From positions 2,843,513 through 2,907,512 of the forward strand of contig NC_049991.1 in NCBI RefSeq assembly GCF_000003815.2: a stretch of 64,000 nt of DNA, given 5' to 3'. The notes below the pieces were generated by a model. It did not search any database. It was not told the origin of the DNA and saw only the letters and a list, made by a program, of their open reading frames with translations. Position 1 is the first letter of the stretch. The number at the start of each line of letters is the position of its first letter. A program made the position numbers and the translations under genes. This stretch comes from Branchiostoma floridae. Taxonomy: Eukaryota > Chordata > Leptocardii > Amphioxiformes > Branchiostomatidae. Below are positions 35,201 to 47,208 of the stretch, piece by piece.

Positions 35201-37496
35201 AGTTTTCAAAAATTTGCTGGTCTATAGGACAAGACTACTACAAAAAATTTCTAAACTCTACTGGCCCGAAACCAAGTTCTCACTAGACTGGTATTTAATT
35301 GATGTTCTGTTTCTATACATTTCTATTTGCAACAAGGAAATTATTCTATTAAGAACATTTTAAACATGTAATAATGTTTTAACTACAAGGCTAAGGTGTT
35401 AGATTGCTTTCTGCTTGCTAAATTTATAATGTGTAACTGCAACTAAATGAAGCCTGATCTTTTTCCATCTCTTGCTTTTCTTGCAAATCTGACACGCTTC
35501 TAGGGCTGGTCAGTTTTGTGATCCCCTAGGTGCAAAATTCATTCAGCTTAGTGGATCAACATCTACCCACATCTAGCCATGGAAAAATGGCACCCATAGA
35601 AAAATCACACTAGCCCGATCGGGCAAGTGCATTTGGAGAAGCACTTGCCTGATTGGCATTTTGCTTGCTTTATCTTATTGGGCTAATGGACTTGTCTAAG
35701 TCTGGAAATGAGGTTGCAGTGTCACACAGTGAGCAAGAGATGAAGAATATAACAACATGTAAGATGAACGAAACAGTTGAACTTAGGACAGAGCCAATGT
35801 AACAGAATCCGTGTCACCTTGTATCCTAGAGTATGAGAGACGGACTGGAACTGGTCTTGTCCATCTGCTACTGGCGTGGCAAAGTGAACACTATAGTGAA
35901 TCTGGAATGTGACACAAAAACAGAGACATTGGTCATCTGAGTAGGTATTCATGAGTCTGTACAGGCTTGACTCAGGTTCAAGTCTTGAAATGAACATTTC
36001 AAAGCTTCAAAAATAAACTTTGAAAATGATATTACTCTAATGATGGGTAAGGATTGGTGTTTTGAATTTTTTTTTCATGGGCATAAACTTTGTAGCCATG
36101 AAAGGATAGAAAGGAATACAAACATCATCAAATGTGATACTTGCCTGGTCCTTTGACAGTATGTGGACAGCGCAATGCTGGGTTTCCATCAGTAAACTGT
36201 GCATACGGCTATACAAAAACATTGCAAGTAATATATCAAAGTGTGTTACATTTGTATACGTATACACTAAAAAAATTGTCAATTGATTTGGCATTGCAAC
36301 ATGAAAAAAGTTATCAACAAAATAAAGACACATCTATTTGACTTTATACAATTCAGCATATTGTTAATAAAAAGTTCAGTCATTCCTGCACCAGACGGTA
36401 CAAAGGGCAGCACCCATCTCCATTTCAGTAGCCCTTGGGCCACACAAGTTTGTGCAATCACTACAGCAGGGGGCTAGTCCACTGGTAGTGGTCTGTGTGT
36501 TTAGCTCCCATACCCTTTCTAAATACTGGTACTGAATTCTTTAAGCAGAAAAAGCAGCATGTACCATTTTATAAAAGTCTTTGGTGTGACTCGGCAAGAG
36601 ATCAAGCTCATGACCTAAAAAATGTAACAATCTACTCACTTGGCCATTGCACTAAATACTGACTAATCTATTATAAAGATCTCACCTCGGCTTGTTCATA
36701 CAGAAAGAAACAATGGGAGGCTGTAGCGACACACTGGTGAACGAACTACAGGTCACTCCCCTCAGGTAGCCATCGTCTGATGAGGGAGTGGATGTGTACT
36801 TGGCTGTTGTCACCACCACAACTGGAAAATAAAGTTTCAAACACCTTAAAATATGCGTGCCTGCGAAGCTAGTGTCTAACCTTCACCAACTATCTTCAGA
36901 GAGAATCAGACCTGAGACAGATTGACTTGTATCTTGGATACATGTTCCTTAATGCTAGAATCATAATTGTAATATGATGTATGAAAAGGCTAAGACATTG
37001 CTGTCACACTATATGATTAACAAGAACATAATTTGTTTTTCCTACGTGGCCACATAATGATTATGATATCTTGCTTCTTGTATTTTTGCAAATCAGTTTA
37101 TGTGTCCATCATCAGTTCGTTAACTGCTTACCTGGAAACGGTACGGACCTCAGTAACCGTCTGACGTCACGGGAAAGTTTAGTCTGGTCCATGTCTTCAC
37201 CACTTGGTTCTGTGATTGTCTTTGATGCTGAAATAACAGGAACACGAACTACGTTACGTAATAGTACATGTGAGTTCGTCGTTTCCCTTGTATGTCGGGC
37301 GATGCCCCCCTCCCCACATTTTCTTTTATCATTATCACCAGAATTTACAACTCTTCCGTACAGGAAAGTTTTCCCAAGCAGTAAGAATCTATCGTGTCGT
37401 ACCTCTGCTACTCGATGAACATGTTCTGAAGGCGTGATAGACCACAGGAAGGCGAAAAGTGGACACGAATCGAAAAACACTACAGGAGGCGGCCAT
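29235..37496 (-). CDS. Flavin-reductase-like (FMN-binding) protein, mitochondrial N-terminus, 335 aa
   Basis: Twelve coding exons, in order on the minus strand: 37403-37496, 37132-37227, 36686-36821, 36145-36208, 35818-35901, 35069-35161, 34697-34752, 33680-33761, 33118-33157, 32894-32958, 32253-32374, 29235-29310. They sum to 1008 nt (335 aa plus TGA) with all phases matching. The ATG has an excellent context (AAGATGGCC). The first 35 residues lack acids and are rich in Arg/Ser/Phe (MAASCSVFRFVSTFRLPVVY), like a mitochondrial presequence. Residues about 64-190 show the flavin-reductase-like fold: VVVVTTA, LRGVTCSSFTSVSLQPPIVS, CAVHILSKDQ, GVPLITGAAAVLQC and DIGDHHVWYGE. A charged C-terminal extension (about 190-335) is unrecognised. 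The family binds FMN and reduces flavins with NAD(P)H; its exact activity here is unknown. Intron 4 has a GC donor. The last intron is 2.9 kb and MITE-filled. Confidence 0.85.
30368..30722. mobile_element. MITE of the CTCGAAA terminus group (intron)
   Basis: The ends CTGGGCTCGAAACACT and TATTTTGAGCCCTG are near inverted repeats. The interior is packed with TGCAGGTA / TACCTGCA words, as in the copy at 55309-55641 in the opposite orientation. It lies in the last intron of the flavin-reductase-like gene. Confidence 0.65.
31568..31935 (+). mobile_element. MITE-like repeat, GGGGTGGGTACC family (degenerate)
   Basis: Starts CTAGGGGTGGGTACAGGTAC and follows the same order of words as 38991-39674: 'tggtccattttgctacaaag', 'ctgtttggtggagtatcc' and 'gaacgcctg'. 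Its far end is decayed. Confidence 0.6.
33595..33635. repeat. Purine-rich (GAAA/GGAA)n tract
   Basis: A run of GAA/GGAA repeats in an intron. ORFs across it are low complexity. Confidence 0.6.
33800..34560. repeat. Copy of the dispersed 'tttgcataat' family in an intron
   Basis: Begins GTTCGGAGACCTCATACCTCC and ends in an (AC)n-rich stretch and ACTATACCTCC. It matches pieces at 46380-46640, 10960-11230 and 1000-1300. The open frames inside it are not conserved among copies. Confidence 0.6.
36388..36652 (-). mobile_element. Second, diverged copy of the tRNA-derived SINE
   Basis: Shares GTAGCCCTTGGGCCACAC, ACTACAGCAGGGGGCTAGTC, AAAGTCTTTGG and GTGACTCGGC with 1851-2131. The tRNA-like head is eroded. 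It is in an intron of the flavin-reductase-like gene. Target duplication not resolved. Confidence 0.75.
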
Positions 37497-38022
37497 CTTG
37501 TCCTCTCTTTGACCTCTGAACTGGAATAGTGTATTAAAGGAAGAGGGTAGCTCTGCACCTTTCTATTTTACAAACGCTAGCTTTAGGACATAAGGTCTGG
37601 CATTTTTTAATAAAAAAATTCATTATTTTAATTTTTGTTTTATGCTAAATAAAGTTGGATTCTTTTAGTGATGATTTATTGTTTTGAGTTATTATATAGC
37701 ATACTACCCCTTAAGGCAATAGTGCACTATTCCGGAAGTAGAAGAAGCAGACGACACAAACTGCATGCACGGAAGCAGGCAAGCTACAAACCTTTCGGAT
37801 TTTTCCAACTTTGGAGCTTTACACTGGACTATCTATGGCGTTCAGTACAAGAAGATACAGTGAGAACATGTCTAGAAGTGCCAAATAACCCCTGTGTCTT
37901 ATTTGATAACGACAAGGGACTTTCTTTCATGTTTTCAACCTTGCATGGTCATGATTTCAAAGTTGACAATATTGAGAATTAATCTATTCAGATACTGTGA
38001 GTTGTGAGAACTCTAAAACATC
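37497..38022. promoter_or_regulatory. Divergent promoter region between the flavin-reductase-like gene and MRM2
   Basis: The two start codons lie 527 bp apart and face away from each other, so both core promoters must be here unless transcription begins in neighbours. No TATA box is evident. A 104-codon plus-strand frame at 37668-37982 ends before the MRM2 start and would be an upstream ORF if transcribed; it has no recognised domain. Confidence 0.5.
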
Positions 38023-40728
<2,706 letters not shown>

Positions 40729-40886
40729 TTGGTGCAGATGTGAAGTGATGTCAGAGGCTATAAGAAGATAAGACAAGACAGTTGATTGGTGCACATGTGA
40801 AGTGATGTCAGAGGCTGTAAGAAGATAAAACAGGCCTGTTGATTGGTGCAGATGCTGAGTGATGTAGGCATCTGAATGAAGGAATG

Positions 40887-40896
40887 AATAAATAAA
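40887..40896 (+). terminator. MRM2 polyadenylation signal
   Basis: Overlapping AATAAATAAA about 160 bases after the MRM2 stop codon. Confidence 0.65.
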
Positions 40897-40959
40897 TGGT
40901 GTATTAAACTTAAAGCTGAATTATGTACACTGTAGAATAGCTTAGGCCAAAGCAAGTAA

Positions 40960-41740
40960 ATTTTATGGATGACATCCTGCAGAAATAATGAGATAGGGCA
41001 AAAAAGACGGGTAGCTCTTCAGATGCCCAACTTTCTTGTAACACAAACGACATTCTAAATCACTGATCAAATCACATTCAAGCATCAAAATAAACGCACG
41101 TTGCTTTAATGCAGACAACACTGAAAAAGTAACTTTCCATATCCCCGACATTCGGGGTGAGACCCATTGTTTTAAAGCCTTGTGGAAAAGTAACCAAGTA
41201 GTTTTTGCCAGTCAAAACGCTTGTTACGTTCTGTCGAGGGGTTGTAGTATGAATTTCAAGTGATAAAAGTAACGCACACTTTCTCATCTTGACGCCATGA
41301 CGTATGAAAGAACGTCTAAATCCAGACCGAACACTGAAAAAGTAGCTCTTCATATCCCCGCGGTTTGCGTGTTTAGGTACCATGGGACCTTTCAAAGGAT
41401 ACCAAGTCCAACCCGCCGAAAGACCGTTTTAGATTGCGGAATCTCCAGGCTATGTACGCGCGTAAGGGTACGTTAGCGGTAAGCTAGGCTATAGGGTCGA
41501 CCTATATCCGAGAATATCTCGGCAACAAAGCATGATCTTCTTTTTTGCGGTTTGCGGGTTTCAATTGTGTACCAGCCCGACCACCGGTTGGATCCGACCC
41601 GCGGAGCCGGGATGGTCTGGTATTCCAATTTTCTGTAGTGGCGCAGACGAATTGCATTCGAAATATTGGACGGAACCTTGAATCCTTAAACCTTTGTATG
41701 GCACAAGCAGAAGAAGCTCGTATGATAACACAAAAATATC
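40960..41740. other. Intergenic, weak internal repeats
   Basis: Three related phrases (CTTCATATCCCCG at about 41350, TTCCATATCCCCG near 41136 and GCTCTTCAGATGCCC near 41013) suggest an old tandem repeat. Minus-strand ORFs here repeat GDMKSYFFSV-like words and are judged non-genic. Confidence 0.4.
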
Positions 41741-41744
41741 AACT

Positions 41745-41895
41745 TGAATAACAAAAGCGTGACGACAGACAGACTATGCATACTCTATTGTTGTCTTGAG
41801 GTTCGGGAGTCTATGCATAACAATGGCGGTGCTTCAAAGCTACCTGCGCTAGACCACATACAGTGTTTTAACACGAGGCTTGTTCACACCTTAGG
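41745..41895 (+). pseudogene. Broken inverted copy of the first exon at 42733-42895
   Basis: From GCGTGACGACAGACAGAC to TTGTTCACACCTT, it is the reverse complement of 42733-42895. Its ATG (41824) reads MAVLQSYLR and then stops at TAG, where the other copy has TGG. It therefore looks like a dead duplicate. Confidence 0.6.
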
Positions 41896-42722
41896 GATCA
41901 AAGTCATAGCGTATTTGAATGTTTGATTATTTGCAAGCATTTCTTTCGCACCTCAATCGAGTCATACCTTTGAGAGATATGCAAAATTGTGCGAACTTTC
42001 CCTTGCGGTCACGCCATGGACATTATCACACCATGTTGAACTTACGTCATTGGTTGATTCGATTACATGTATATGCATGCCATCCGGCTGCGCATGAATT
42101 GTGCCCCCCAAAAAAAGTAGTTTTCATATGTAAATCGACAAAGCACCTGCAAAATTACCACATATGCCGTAGGTTGCCAAAATGGGATGCGATACTAATA
42201 ATAATTTCAAAGTCAAAAAGAGAAGAACAAAAATGAAGAATCTACTACTCTGTGTGTTAAGTCATTTGTCCAGCCTTTCTGCCCATTCATATTTGATAAC
42301 GAATACAACTTTTTATAGCCATTTTTTCTTTTGCACACTAGGATAAGTTTTTGGGTTTCCATAGGATGTAATCGATATAATCGAAATCGAATCAACATAG
42401 GCCACATTTCCGAATGAAACCCAGATGAGAAAATAGCAGTGTTGCAAACTGTACAATTAAACGTGCATCAATGCAATGCAATACTAAGAGGATAATAATA
42501 ATAATAAAAACTTACAGTCACCGCGCTCTCAGCACTGGAAAAGCCGGCGTCAGCGCTGAAGAGTAGAGGAGAAACAATTATCAGGATACGCAAGGATAGA
42601 TAATTGAGGAAAGTAATTTCGCACAATATAAACAATGAATAAATAGGATATACATGTATCCAAAATGTCGACTGAGGTGTGATAATATAGCTTGAATATA
42701 GCCAGGTATCTACATTCGGCAC

Positions 42723-42804
42723 CTTTCATCCACCAAGGTGTGAACAAGTCTTGTGTTACAACACTGTATGAGGTCCAGCGCAGGTAGCTTTGAAGCGCCG
42801 CCAT
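42723..42804 (-). CDS. Candidate first exon of an unidentified gene
   Basis: ATG in a strong context (ACAATGGCGGCG) opens MAALQSYLRWTSYSVVTQ, then DLFTPWWMK. A plausible donor (GAAAG|GTGCCG) follows the WWMK codons. The short, basic, aromatic N-terminus is unrecognised. No downstream exon could be joined on the minus strand before MRM2, so this may be an orphan exon or itself a pseudogene. Its dead inverted twin is at 41745-41895. Confidence 0.35.
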
Positions 42805-42895
42805 TGTTATGCATAGACTCCCTTACCCCAGACAACAATAGAGCATGCATTGTCTGTCTGTCGTCACGCTATTGTTATTCAAATGAACCTCACAA

Positions 42896-44043
42896 GCATA
42901 AACCTGGACGCTTTCAGTCAAACCGCCATTCTCAGTCCTGTCGTCTGACTGTACGTGTGTTCTCAGTTTGAAGACTTGCGAAGAAAAATGATCATGGGAG
43001 ATACGGACGGCTTGGATGGTACAAACAGGCCTATCCGGAGGTATGTTATATTGTGTCTTTAGTTCCACTATTTCAGTAGCCTCCTTCGCGGACTTCGAGA
43101 CTCCCTTTTCACGGTGAACATCCATGCACAACCCTGGCAAGTTTGAACGAAGTCTGCGAACGAGACTTCTATTTAAACTTGGTATAGCCCCTGCCCTCCC
43201 CCAATCTGATTTGAGAGTGGGCTCAATAGGTACTGGTTTTTAGTACTAAATCCATCAAACCTAGCCTCCTTCGTAATTTTGCGGTTTTGATCGAAGTTAG
43301 CTTAGCAAGATCAGATTGTACCTGCACATTTTTTACTGGTAACCTCTCTCGCATTGACAAAAGCCACAGTCATGTTCAGGAAGGCGCCAAGAAAACCCGA
43401 CGCCAAAGCTAAAGATGCGCAAGCAGTGCGTTCATTTTGAATTACTTACATTATTCTTTTCGGAATGTACCAAATGAAAATGTCTGTATTGTATTTGAAA
43501 TCCAGTCGATTGAGCTCTCATCTGTCGTATCTTATTACCTGGATTATTAACATTCATATAGATATTGACGTTGTGTCTGTAAACGTCGCACAGAGAATCA
43601 TAGATACATATCAGTTTGTTCGGTGTTTCTTATACACTCAGAATAGGACAATACATGCGGGAAAAAGTAAAGAAGATTCGTTAGAATTACAACCAGACAA
43701 TGTCGAGCCAGGCATTTGTTAATGATGTGTGAAATACAACAGGTAGACATCGCCGTCTTTGATATGTAGCTAAAGGAACGCCAGCGTGCATATGTCTATA
43801 AATATGTAAATCACATGCAAATGAACACTCGATCTTGCTTTTCCCGGCAGCGCTGGTTTTAGATGTCGTCATGCCTAAACACTTTGGACACTTGGTTCTT
43901 GTGCATAACTTTGATTAAACCGATTCATTTGAATATAAAAATCGTAACGTTACATCTTACATCTCCATCTTCATTAATGTGCATGTATGTACCTAGTACT
44001 AGCTAGTAGTCCCTGACTTCAACTTTTGCTCTTTTATTTTCAG
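42896..44043. other. Upstream region or intron of the zinc-finger gene
   Basis: Earlier exon(s) of the zinc-finger gene must lie here or further upstream. One candidate start is at 43372 (MFRKAPRKPDAKAKD), but no donor in the required phase was found. No other gene is recognised. Confidence 0.35.
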
Positions 44044-45043
44044 AAGTCGACCCAGTAGCCAGACCCCAGGTACGAAAGTAGCGGGCTACTGCTGCCCATT
44101 TTGCACCTTCGTGACGTGGAGTGGCCCCTCCGTGCTCTCGTATCACCTGCGGTCCCACCTCGGCACCCAGCACTGTCCTATCTGTGGTGTCTCTGCAGCC
44201 AGCAAACCTGCACTTCACCAACACATCGCCAGGCGGCACATCCGTCCAGATGCAGCCTACGGCGGTAACGAGGACTATCTGAGTGAAGCGCCGGACAAAT
44301 GTCTTAGTTCCTGCGAACCCTGTCAAATGGTGGCCCGCTACGGCAGGCCTTTTTTCGGCCACTATTGTTTCCTGTGTGATTATTCCGATTCCAACTCTCT
44401 ACGCTTGACCCGTCACGTGATGGCAGGACACGTACAAATCGCCAAAACTCAAATCGAGCTCAACAAATCGGGACTTGTGCAACAACCACCTGTACACCTT
44501 TCAGTGGTATCATCAGACAAAGACGTTGGTCAGAATTGTTCAGCTCGTCAGAAACCAGAGGGAGAAGCCGAGAGAGAGGGCCCGGGTGAAGAGCTGCGCA
44601 CACCACCACAGGAACGACAGCGACACGGCAAGCGCAAGTCACTGGAAACATCGCCACCGACTATGGAACCCACGCACACTAGTCCTTCAGCCTTGTCGTT
44701 TGTAAATGACGTCACCGTTCCTATGAAGAAGCGACGGAAGGTTTCCATGGAAACTACCAACAACGAACAGTCCACAGCGACTGAAAAAGACAACTCGTCA
44801 ACGAGACTTTCGCCTAGTTCCCGACAACAAATGCGGGTACAGAATGCTGAGGCTGTCACGAGCAGAGTGACATACAACGTGGGGTTCTGTGCGACATGGA
44901 TGCCGCTGTGGCCATCTTCGCCACCTGTGTTGGAACAAGAGGTGCCGTTGGACTTGTCCGTGCGTAAAGCGCCACCTGCCGACCTGACTGAGAGTGCCAT
45001 GCCCGTGATCACTTCCGTGTTTTCATGGAAAGACTACCTCTGA
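44044..45043 (+). CDS. C2H2 zinc-finger transcriptional regulator with CtBP motif (3' exon)
   Basis: A 332-codon exon follows a good acceptor (TTTTATTTTCAG) in phase 2; upstream exon(s) are missing. Residues in this exon form three C2H2 fingers: CPFC-x13-H-x3-H, CPIC-x12-H-x4-H and, after a linker of about 50 residues, CFLC-x12-H-x4-H. A long polar, Ser/Thr/Glu-rich segment follows. It contains PMKKRRKVSM, a monopartite nuclear localisation signal. Near the C-terminus, VPLDLSVRK contains the PxDLS motif that recruits the CtBP co-repressor. The protein is most likely a DNA-binding repressor. Widely spaced fingers without TGEKP linkers argue against a KRAB/SCAN-type tandem array. No orthologue is named. 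Confidence 0.75.
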
Positions 45044-45149
45044 CGTAAAAAAAAATCCGTATTGCAGTGAAAGATGTTGACTTACAAAGTAGCTTGTACT
45101 TTTGTTTTATGTAGACTACTCTACTTTGAATAGGTTAATTCTATTCAAC

Positions 45150-46130
45150 AAGTGTATTGTCTTCGCATTTTCCTTCTTTAAGTTATATTGATGATTTTCA
45201 GTACACTACGATACCTGTTTCAGATGTATCAAAAACATGTGGTTAACGATGATATCGAGCTTTTAGGGAATAAAGAAATATCAAAGTAAGTTCTATAGTC
45301 TAGCTATCTTGTTTCTGAGTTGATTCACTCCAGTTATGTGAGGTTACAAATTCAAGATACTCTAGTCACGAAACTGGGCTGGTATAAGTCAATAAGAAGA
45401 TCTACACATGAAATCCGCAGGACATACATCGCGAAGTAACAGTTATCGTCCAATCTGGGTCAGGTATACATGTGGAGGTGTATAATGGAATAGATACTTC
45501 TTACGGCGAATGAATTAAAGAACAACATGTACAACAAGTATGATCCAAACGCCTGGCTCTCCCTTGGTAAAAACAACAATGAAATAGGTTCGCATTCATC
45601 GGTACAACAACAGAATACTAAAGTAAACTCCTGAAGTCGTAACAAGTTGCTAGATTTGAAGTGTCATTCATAACGCATTTCATACGTAATTTGACACAGG
45701 TTTGTAGTATTTCACCGGTTTGTTTCTAACACGTATGATTGCTGCTGGTATACTGAGAACGTAGGTAAGGTACCCGTCTTTGATATGGAAAGTATCTGGT
45801 GCTTCCAGGTTTGAAACGCCTTTGAACGAATTACTGCAGTTCTAGCAAGGATGGCGTTTTTAGACTAATACAATGTTGATTCATTGACATCAGTTATTGT
45901 GAGGATTGCCATTACCAAAGGGTGCCTTATGAGTCATGGTTTGTGAGTTTCTTGTATTTTGAATTTTAAGATTTAGCAACAGTCACATGACCTCACATGT
46001 TCATACATAGGTAAGCGAACTGTCCTTGGTGCTGAACTGAACTCAAACTAACACACACACAAACATGTATCAGTCACTTCATCCATTAACTCTACACTAA
46101 ACACCTCTCCGGTCGGACACGCAAACACGT
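45150..46130 (+). repeat. Segmental duplication, copy 1 (3' flank of zinc-finger gene)
   Basis: Aligns in direct orientation with 49600-50870. Shared phrases are GGGAATAAAGAAAT, AGTAAGTTCTA, ACTCCTGAAGTCGTAAC and CTGTCCTTGGTGCTGAACT. No gene in it is recognised. Confidence 0.75.
45269..45274 (+). terminator. Polyadenylation signal of the zinc-finger gene
   Basis: AATAAA 226 bases after the stop codon, in GGGAATAAAGAAAT. The same sentence recurs after the TRIM gene at 49680. Confidence 0.65.
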
Positions 46131-47208
46131 CTATTCATGTTAGTCTCTACCAAACTGACTACACTGGCTGTTATAGGGAGAATATAGTTTGCCATGGGAA
46201 ATTCTCTACCAGATGAGTTGGTCGGCCGGAGGGGAAACATGAACCTTAGTGTGGACTGACTCCCCTGGCCAATTTCCAGATTTTTTCTGCCAAATTCTAC
46301 GATCCCCGCACCTCCGTAGAAAGGCCTGGTGGAGGCTATATTGAAGCTGATCATATGAAATACACCAAACGTAACCAGAGTTCGGAGACCTTATACCTTA
46401 TCATGTCCTCATGTAATTTAGCATACTAGTAAAAGTTATTAAGATGATAGCATTCTTCAACAGACATCGACTCCAAAAATGCTATAATACCACCACATGA
46501 TAGAAATACAAGAATTTCAAGTGATCTAAAGACGTGTACAGACTTGAAATGAAATTAGATTCATTTGCATAATGGGTATTTGTCTATATTCCAATTGCCA
46601 CAAATTACATATGTTACATGTATCTGATTCCTGTGCTGGAAAAGACTGCAAATATAGATTTGTTACTTTTTCCACTTTGGCAGACAAGACAGACGTAGTG
46701 GTGGCACACCGTCAAGTAAACTTCTTATATTATTTTAGTGTCATCAATATCAGAAACCTGAACCAGAAATCTGAACATTTTCGGAAAGTGTTAATAAGTT
46801 AACTGGGTGTCCTATAAGCCGGGAAAGTCTGCCGAGGAGTAATAATCTTCGTAAGGGGGTGGTGTGTATCATTGTAAGGTCTATTTCTATGTTGATTTAA
46901 GCTGTGTTCTTCATTCTAAACTGCTAAGGAACATGGTGTAAACCATCTCACAAAGGTTCAGAGTTCAGCCGCACAACCTGATGGGTCAAAGTAAGTCAAC
47001 GTCGCTCAAAAGAATGTCGTCATCGGTACCACCTATCAACGTGTTTTCTGTAGTCACGTGATATTTTTCACCCGACCGAAACTGAATTCTAGGAAATAGC
47101 GGTGACTAGAAACTCAACGCTCTCGCTATTAAAGAGCTAGACGTACCGACAATATACTGTACATGTGGTCACTGTGAAGGTCTAGAAGTCAAGGTCTAAC
47201 ATCACAAA
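46131..47208. other. Intergenic and TRIM promoter region
   Basis: Contains a copy of the dispersed 'tttgcataat' family (about 46380-46640). A minus-strand frame at 46097-46354 is unrecognised and judged chance. The last 250 bases before the TRIM start should include its promoter; no TATA box is evident. Confidence 0.4.

Noticed and set aside
43372-43440. Start exon MFRKAPRKPDAKAKD for the zinc-finger gene
   Set aside because: No donor in the phase needed by the 44044 acceptor was found; kept only as a possibility.
46097-46354. 85-codon minus-strand ORF with globular-looking composition
   Set aside because: No domain, no splice partners, and it sits at a repeat boundary; chance cannot be excluded.
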